From positions 12,570,157-12,634,156 of the forward strand of contig OU015566.1 in NCBI GenBank assembly GCA_907165135.1: DNA of 64,000 nt, given 5' to 3'. Shown here one piece after another: positions 58,471 through 64,000 of this stretch; position 1 is the first letter of the stretch, and each line of letters starts with the position of its first letter. The notes beneath the pieces were generated by a model. That model ran no database searches. It had not been told where the DNA came from and saw only the letters and a list, made by a program, of their open reading frames with translations. The translations under genes were made by a program, and so were the position numbers. The DNA is from Oikopleura dioica (taxonomy: Eukaryota; Chordata; Appendicularia; Copelata; Oikopleuridae).

Positions 58471-59108
58471 TTAACAATTGTGGCTTCCAGCAGTAGAGGT
58501 CGTGGAAACGTAGGCCTTGGCTCCTGAATTCTTCAATCGGCATTCGTTAGTGTTCTCGTTCCAGTCGTAGAGCATGCATTCGGGGATCATGTCGCAGATC
58601 CATTGGCAGCCCTCGACGGCAGCGGTGAATTTCTTGAACTTGGGGTCGAGATCTTGGTCTGCTCCTTGGAATTCGACCGCGCTCATCATACAGTCGTCTA
58701 AGAAAAGTTTGATTATAACCGGAAAAAAGGGAAAATCTTACTATCGCCGCACATGTGCGATCCAGAAACAGCATTGCTGTCCTCAGAGATGACTGGGGCA
58801 TCATCGGAGGTGATCAAAAGACACTTGTGAGTTCCGTTCTTGTGACCTCGGACGTTTGAGTGACCGTGGTTGTCGTAGTGGAACGTCCAGTTTTTGCACT
58901 CTTCGTAGACGGTGCAGAGCTCCCAGCATTCCTTGGCGGATTCTGTGTAGACCATTTCGTTCTGGCTCTGGTTGGAGAACATGGAGATTCCCTTGAGAAA
59001 CATGTTTATGGAAGGGTTGAAAAGATAAGATCTCACCTTGACATAGCAAAAGCTCTCCAAATTGGCTCTGAGAGGAAGAGCACCAGCCAAACCGTTTGCA
59101 AGGGCCAT
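58471..59108 (-). CDS. Two-PAN/apple-domain protein
   Basis: Three exons: 59108-~59037, ~59005-58743 and ~58698-58471. It starts MALANGLAGALPLRANLESF. The first PAN/apple-like module has SAKECWELCTVYEECKNWTF, HKCLLITSDD and SGSHMCGD. The second has DCMMSAVEFQGADQD, VEGCQWICDMIPECMLYDWN and ECRLKNSGAKAY, ending AGSHNC. Each carries the C-x3-C-x5-C spacing of apple domains, which bind proteins or carbohydrates outside the cell. The N-terminus is only weakly signal-like, so a further upstream exon is possible. Intron positions are canonical GT-AG. Confidence 0.78.
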
Positions 59109-60972
59109 TTTTTGTTAGATATAACTCTATATTCTCTTTGAAAAATAAAGTAACAAGAGTGCTAAAATCAGGAGTTTTTATGCGGCCAGGATTGAGCCTG
59201 GCGCACGCGAGCAAAGAGCGCTCATGATGCGACACAACGTGGAGACGAGAGTTGTGTTATTACGATTGACTATCGTAATTTTAGAGGATGAGCGTTTGAA
59301 GGTGGACATCAGCACTGTTGGCGGATGTTGGCGGACACTATTTTTCCAAAGGTAAATTTTGATAAGCTATCGTATCAGCTCAAAAACATGGATTTTGCCT
59401 CCGACGATCCAAAAGTGGCTTCCTGACTTTCTATCCTTTCCAGTCATTTTTGATGAAAGTTGCGAATTTCTTTAAGACAGAATACAACAGAAGCTTTCTA
59501 TAGCTTTCAGAGAATTATTGCTCTGCGGTCCCTTGGAATAGGGTCTAAAGAAAATTCTTTCCTAATGGCTAAAAATGAGAGTCTTCTCATTAGTAAAATA
59601 GCTAATAATAACTCTGAGAAGCAAATTCTCACACACGCCTTTGCAATTTGACAATGTCCATTTTTCACATTGTCGTTTTTGGGCAAAACAGATTGTTAGT
59701 TCTATGGGATAATTGACAGCAGTCGTCTAAGACAAAGACAGCCAGACTAAACCAGTCATCAAGCGGCTGAAAAAATCTTTTTATTTCAGTAATTTGAAGA
59801 AGCAAGCCTGGAAGGTTCCATTTTTAAAACGGATAATGACCGCTGTGTTTTTACGGAAAGCTTTTAATATTTACTCAGCGCTGAACGAATATTTTCGTGA
59901 ACCTTTTTTTAGTACTCCGACAGCCACGTTGTTCTAAGCTAAAAATATTGGAGAAGACACGATATACATGAAGCGTTGATGATACAACAATCGAGCGCGA
60001 TATTTTTATATTATTCTCAGAATTGATTTTTGTGTCAATATTTCAATGCAAACATAAAACGTTCAAAGAACCCGTATTTCTAAGTACAGAGAGGATTCTA
60101 GTGAACTCTAAATTTTCGAAATTCGAACCAAGATTGAAGATTCTAGTGAAACCTTAAACTCATATCAACTTCGTCAACTTCCGACTCTAAAAATTAAGCG
60201 TTCAAATTTATCAGTGTTCATCAGAAATCAAGGAATCTCTGTATTTTATTGATAATAAGGGTACAGACGAGGGATAATGGCAAGTTTTTTTCGTCGTCAG
60301 GAGAAGTTACTGTTTAATTATTATTTGTTGAAATAGCTCATGAAGGAATTTCGCATATCACGAATTTTTTCTGCGTTTTCGCCGTCCAAGGGGTTGGGGA
60401 CAAATGTATTCTAGCAATGTTTTAGTACTCAGGTTCTTTCATGAAGCAGTCTTGCCTTTCTAGCCGAACTGGGCGAATTGGGCAACGATTGCCTAACTTT
60501 CGGGGTTGGTCGCTCTGGAGTACAGGGCTCACTCACCATTTTCTTAATTAAAAGAATAAGCTCTTCTTTGATAGAGGTAAAATCCAACCTTGTGGTGCGG
60601 ATTCACGACCGTCTGCCCAGCACTAAAATCATATTTATTCGCATCAGTTATCTTCGTTACGTGATTATATAACTGTTAAAGTGCACAAGAAGAAAAGGTT
60701 AATAGAAGGCAAGAAGAGTAGTTTGGAGAATATAAAAGGGACAGAAAAGAGACAGAATGAAGAAAGATGTGGTAAACGGTGCCGGTTAGACATGACATAA
60801 ACTCACTTTTTTGCTATCGACTGCGGCCGGCTCGCTAAAGAATACGTTAAAGATTGATGTTTGGAAAAATGCGCTTTAATAAACACACGTTGAATAGGTT
60901 TAACTTTAAAAATCAACATATAAGACGGGACGAATCAATTCTTAATTTTCATCGAAAAATAATCCTCTCACT
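59109..60972. other. 1.9-kb spacer, nothing supported
   Basis: AT-rich. ORFs at 59460-59651 and 60478-60672 lack motifs and splice partners. No inverted-repeat element with target duplication was found by eye. It should include the promoter of the PAN gene and the 3' UTR of the synapsin gene. Confidence 0.4.
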
Positions 60973-63537
60973 TTATTTCAAACAAAAACATACATTACGC
61001 AACATATAATCCATTTTACCGAGCTCCATTTTCTTGACAATCACATCCGCAATCAGTGCTTCATCATTTTGAGCCGCTACAGTTTGTAAATTCAGCCAAC
61101 TGCTCTCGACGTTCACGATGATATCCCGACCATCAGCAGTGTGGATCGCCCGTATTCCAGCTATTCGAAGAAAAGTTAATCAAGAAGACATTTTATGCAT
61201 CGTCTGATATTGCTACTAGCAGATCATGTGCATGCATTTTTGATGCAATTATAGTAATTGATGCATTTCTTACCAATGTCAAGTCCACCAAATAGCTCGC
61301 AAACTGCATCTATCCACAGTTTATACCTTTTTAAGATGCTCAATGTTGCGAAAATTAGCTCAAAGCTGAGCAAACTTTTAGCTAAGCCGAGAAAGTTTGC
61401 TTATTAATTTTGTGAAGAAAAAAAACGTGAGGGTTTGTTTTTAAAGAGATTTTGATCTTTGTAGGTCACGGATTTTGAATTACACGATTTGACATAGATA
61501 ACATCATAAACTCAAGATTGCGTCTTCTGCTTTGAGAGAGCATCCTTTCCTTGGAGTTATTTCAACGCGCTCGACCACAGGATTCCCTTCTTGAGGCGAG
61601 GTGCGGACATAGACGGAGTAGATTCCGCCAATTCGCGTGACGTGGAGCTCGTAAGCCGCTTTCACCAGTGGCTCGACCATGATGTAGTCGTCGATTTGTT
61701 GCAAGATTGGAATGATGTCTTCTACCTGTTCGCGGTTTCTAATCCGCAGTCGGGCGTCTTAGAAGTATTTTGGGAATTGATGATGAAGTAGCTTCGTTAC
61801 CTGATCTATTTGAAGAGCTGACAATTGCGGGAAAGTCGCGGAATCGACGGAGACTATTAGCATTGGGCATAAATGTGGTCGTTGTCACGGGAAACTCTTC
61901 AAAAGAAAATGTTAGGCGGATTCTTAAGAATCTATTTGAGCGAATTTTGGGATGTCGAGCAGAATGGCCCGACCTACTCCCGCATGAGGGCGCCAGGTGC
62001 GCGGAGGACTCTGAATCCTCCGAACTTTGCGAGTCCAGGGAGAACTGATGAGTTGGCGATAAGCCCTAAATACGATAATCGAGCCTTCCACCTGGGAGTG
62101 AGCGCAGCAGGGGCGGACGGGATACTTTTGTTCTACCCATGTTAGTATTAATTCTAGAGGCGAGTAGGAGTGATGGCCTTCTTTCTATGAGACATATATA
62201 TATCAGAAGAAAGCTTTTCGCGCACAGAACATAGATTTTACGGAGGAGCAAAACGAGAAAGCTACGCTCCAAGTCTTGGATCAAAAATTGATTTTGACGT
62301 TTGATTTAGATTCAGCGCAAAATCTTACCTTTGAAAAGTTTTTCTAGTTTATTTATAATTTCATAAAAATGTGCGCGAAAAATCAGTCTAACGAAATTTT
62401 GCTCCTGCAGGGGGTACTACGCAGTCAGAAATGATAGCGGTGTTTGAACAGAGATTGACACACTTCACGCTAGGATTAGGCGGCTTCGCGCTCCCTTCCT
62501 TACTTGCCCACCCGCTGAGTAATTCATGGAGGTTCTCCATCTGCGCTCCCCTGCGCACTCTCCTCCGGCGCCATGCTCAGGGCGCTCTTCAACCTCTTTT
62601 CCGTTCTTCCACCTCTTTTCCGCGCGCCCTCTTGCGGATGAAGGTCGGGCCATTATGCTTTTACCCCGAATTTTGAGCTGATCAACTTTAGCGAGAACAA
62701 AATAACAGCGAAAAAACAAGGGTTTTTCTATGTTAATTCTGAGATATACACTTTCTATTGGAAAGTAAGTACCTGCTCCAAATCGCATTCGTATCCTAGC
62801 AAGCTGGGCAAAAACCCATGGCGGGTCGAACATGTTATAAATTGAGTGGAGCGAGTTAATCGACGGAATCCCACCGAGCTTCAGTCCCAAAAGAACGCTT
62901 CGATGCTGCTTGGTCAATGGTTGTTGTCGGATGAGAATGAAGTCGGGGCGGAAACGAATTTCTTTGTTTTCTTCCCTGAGTTTTCTCGAACACGCCTTTT
63001 TTGAGGTTGGAAAAGAAAAGCGGATGAAAAGGTCACGGAAAAGCGACATGCGCGCACGTCAGGTTCTTAGATTGTCTGATCCAACCCAAACCTGGACCAT
63101 GCCCTCATTAGTGGCGATAATAGTCAAATCATCGAACGTATGCTGCTCAACTCTGAATCTCATCCCTTGAACCGTCTTATTCGCAAAAGCCTTCCCCCTT
63201 GGGAGAGAATTTTACTCGCTGCTTATTGGAAAAGTTGTCGTTCTTACCAATCTGTCGCGCGATTTTCGATAACCAGTAGGCATTTTGACGACGAGTCCTG
63301 AAATAAACATTTGCATATGCGCAACTACTGTAAAATAAGACATACAGATGGACAGTGAGATGGATACGTGGGTTCAACTGGGGAGATGCGCTTATTTGAA
63401 TATAATCGCCTGGGAAATGAGAATAATTGATTCTCGCCCAAGGGTAGATTCTTATTCAAAGAAACATGCTGTACAAATGAGCTTTAATTACTGATTCGAC
63501 TTACTGTTTTTTGGCCGACATTGACAGCACTAGCCAT
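60973..63537 (-). CDS. SYN-like: Divergent synapsin
   Basis: Exons on the minus strand from about 63537 (MASAVNVGQKT) to the stop at 60973. Blocks matching the synapsin C domain, in order: VEQHTFDDLTIIATNEG; RPDFILIRQQPL; HRSVLLGLKLGGIPSINSLH; MFDPPWVFAQLARI; EFPVTTTTFMP; MVEPLVKAAYELHVTRIGG; YSVYVRTSPQEG; RYKLWIDAVCELFGGLDI; GIRAIHTADGRDIIVNVESS. Synapsin coats synaptic vesicles and its C domain has an ATP-grasp fold. Here, where synapsins have PVVVKMG and a Gly-rich GHAHSGMGK loop, the sequence reads PAIVSSSNRSDARLRI, with no room for a missing exon in the roughly 40-bp intron there. The exon ending at 61550 joins RYKLW through a GA-AG intron (61549-61327). The start exon and the second exon are less certain than the core. 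Confidence 0.87.
61962..62660. repeat. Inverted repeat inside a synapsin intron, possible MITE
   Basis: AATGGCCCGACC..CTCCCGCATGAGGGCGC (from about 61962) and its near-complement ending GGTCGGGCCATT (to about 62656) face each other across about 690 bp, within the intron between the LARI and EFPV exons. No clear target duplication was found, so this is only a candidate element. Confidence 0.45.
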
Positions 63538-63757
63538 GTTTGAAAGAAAATTAGATGCAGTAGAAGCAGCGTTCGACAAATTCGGCCCTGATGAGTGGGA
63601 AACTCTCTCGGCTGGATTGCTAAGAAAACGCTGTTTCAGATTGATAGAAATGCATAGTATACGTTTTCGATTATTTTTTAATAGTCTTTTGAGTCATATA
63701 TTGACATATTACTTCATGATGCCGCTGAAGAATCCGGCTTTGCTTTTTTGCGGCTGA
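63536..63757 (+). CDS. Possible small ORF divergent from synapsin
   Basis: The frame from the ATG at 63536 reads MFERKLDAVEAAFDKFGPDE, then WETLSAGLLRKRCF, then becomes AT-rich. The first 34 codons look coding and acidic, and could be a first exon ending near CTGTTTCAG or a chance ORF. Its ATG overlaps the synapsin ATG on the other strand. Confidence 0.25.
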   Translation: MFERKLDAVEAAFDKFGPDEWETLSAGLLRKRCFRLIEMHSIRFRLFFNSLLSHILTYYFMMPLKNPALLFCG

Positions 63758-63845
63758 TCGGTCGATTGTTGTGTCATTTCACCTTGTCTTTTAAAAGGGA
63801 TGAAATATGCAGAGTCAAAGAAATACAGTGAACTCGCTTTTACTG

Positions 63846-64000
63846 TCAATTTAAGTGACGGTATTTAATTACGCAGTCGTTTATGAACTTGTGGCGCGTC
63901 AAACTTGCGGCTCCCTTGAGTCCCATCAGAAGCCGCAATTCGTCTTTACTAAGGGTGTACCCACTCAAAGATTGGGACAAATTTGAAATCGATGTGTTGC
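63846..64000 (-). CDS. 3' end of an unrecognised gene (partial)
   Basis: A minus-strand frame open from the right edge ends at TGA 63848-63846. It reads LSGYTLSKDELRLLMGLKGA and ends VIKYRHLN. Composition is coding-like with an amphipathic helix, and it lies in the same orientation as the synapsin gene about 300 bp downstream. The rest is outside the window. Confidence 0.35.
   Translation of the reverse strand, partial: NTSISNLSQSLSGYTLSKDELRLLMGLKGAASLTRHKFINDCVIKYRHLN

Noticed and set aside
1-64000. CRISPR arrays, prokaryotic operons, riboswitches or rRNA
   Set aside because: Spliced animal genes throughout; the only regular tandem array is the 57-bp repeat inside the foldback element, which has no spacer structure.

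Overview
The window looks like nuclear DNA of a small, compact animal genome. I place it in the tunicates, most likely an appendicularian close to Oikopleura. The grounds are: most introns are about 30-60 bp; genes sit close together on both strands; several introns read best as GA-AG rather than GT-AG, as reported for Oikopleura; and the proteins are metazoan (synapsin, OSCP1, ZAR1-like, SLC38, two class A GPCRs, TSP1-trypsin, trefoil/FN3/LDLa mosaics). The species call is inference, because no search was run. Exons were joined by eye from splice signals, reading phase and family resemblance, so boundaries may be off by a few bases.

Layout. 1-4.2 kb: the 3' end of one gene, then two tandem Thr-rich membrane-anchored proteins sharing an unrecognised C-terminal domain, plus a decayed third copy. 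4.2-5.7 kb: an SLC38-type amino-acid transporter. 6.1-6.8 kb: a candidate secreted peptide precursor. 7.9-13.7 kb: a FASTKD/RAP-domain gene whose RAP exon is split by a 3.17-kb hAT transposon carrying its own multi-exon transposase. 14.0-17.3 kb: two tandem 3CxxC zinc-finger (ZAR1-like) genes only about 118 bp apart. 17.9-20.2 kb: a secreted TSP1x3-trypsin protease. 22.3-26.3 kb: a type II mucin-like protein and a secreted Cys-rich/kelch protein. 27.0-28.5 kb: a GPCR. 28.5-32.1 kb: gene-poor, with two MITEs.

32.1-41.4 kb: one large mosaic secreted protein (trefoil, FN3-like, LDLa, ShKT-like, long Ser/Gln-rich tail) with a small secreted-protein gene nested antisense in an intron and a transposon-in-transposon in another. 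41.4-45.2 kb: no gene seen. 45.2-50.5 kb: a GPCR with a very long Cys-rich second extracellular loop, ornithine aminotransferase and OSCP1. 50.7-53.8 kb: a coiled-coil protein and a GT31-type glycosyltransferase. 54.0-58.2 kb: a RING-finger gene whose second exon is split by a 3.4-kb inverted-repeat (foldback) element with a 57-bp tandem array at its centre. 58.5-59.1 kb: a PAN/apple-domain protein. 61.0-63.5 kb: a divergent synapsin that appears to lack the ATP-binding loop.

The main themes are recent DNA-transposon activity (at least seven elements with recognisable target duplications, two of them inside coding exons), non-canonical introns, and many secreted or cell-surface proteins. The genes do not form an obvious pathway; the window reads as a normal gene-dense stretch with unusual transposon load.
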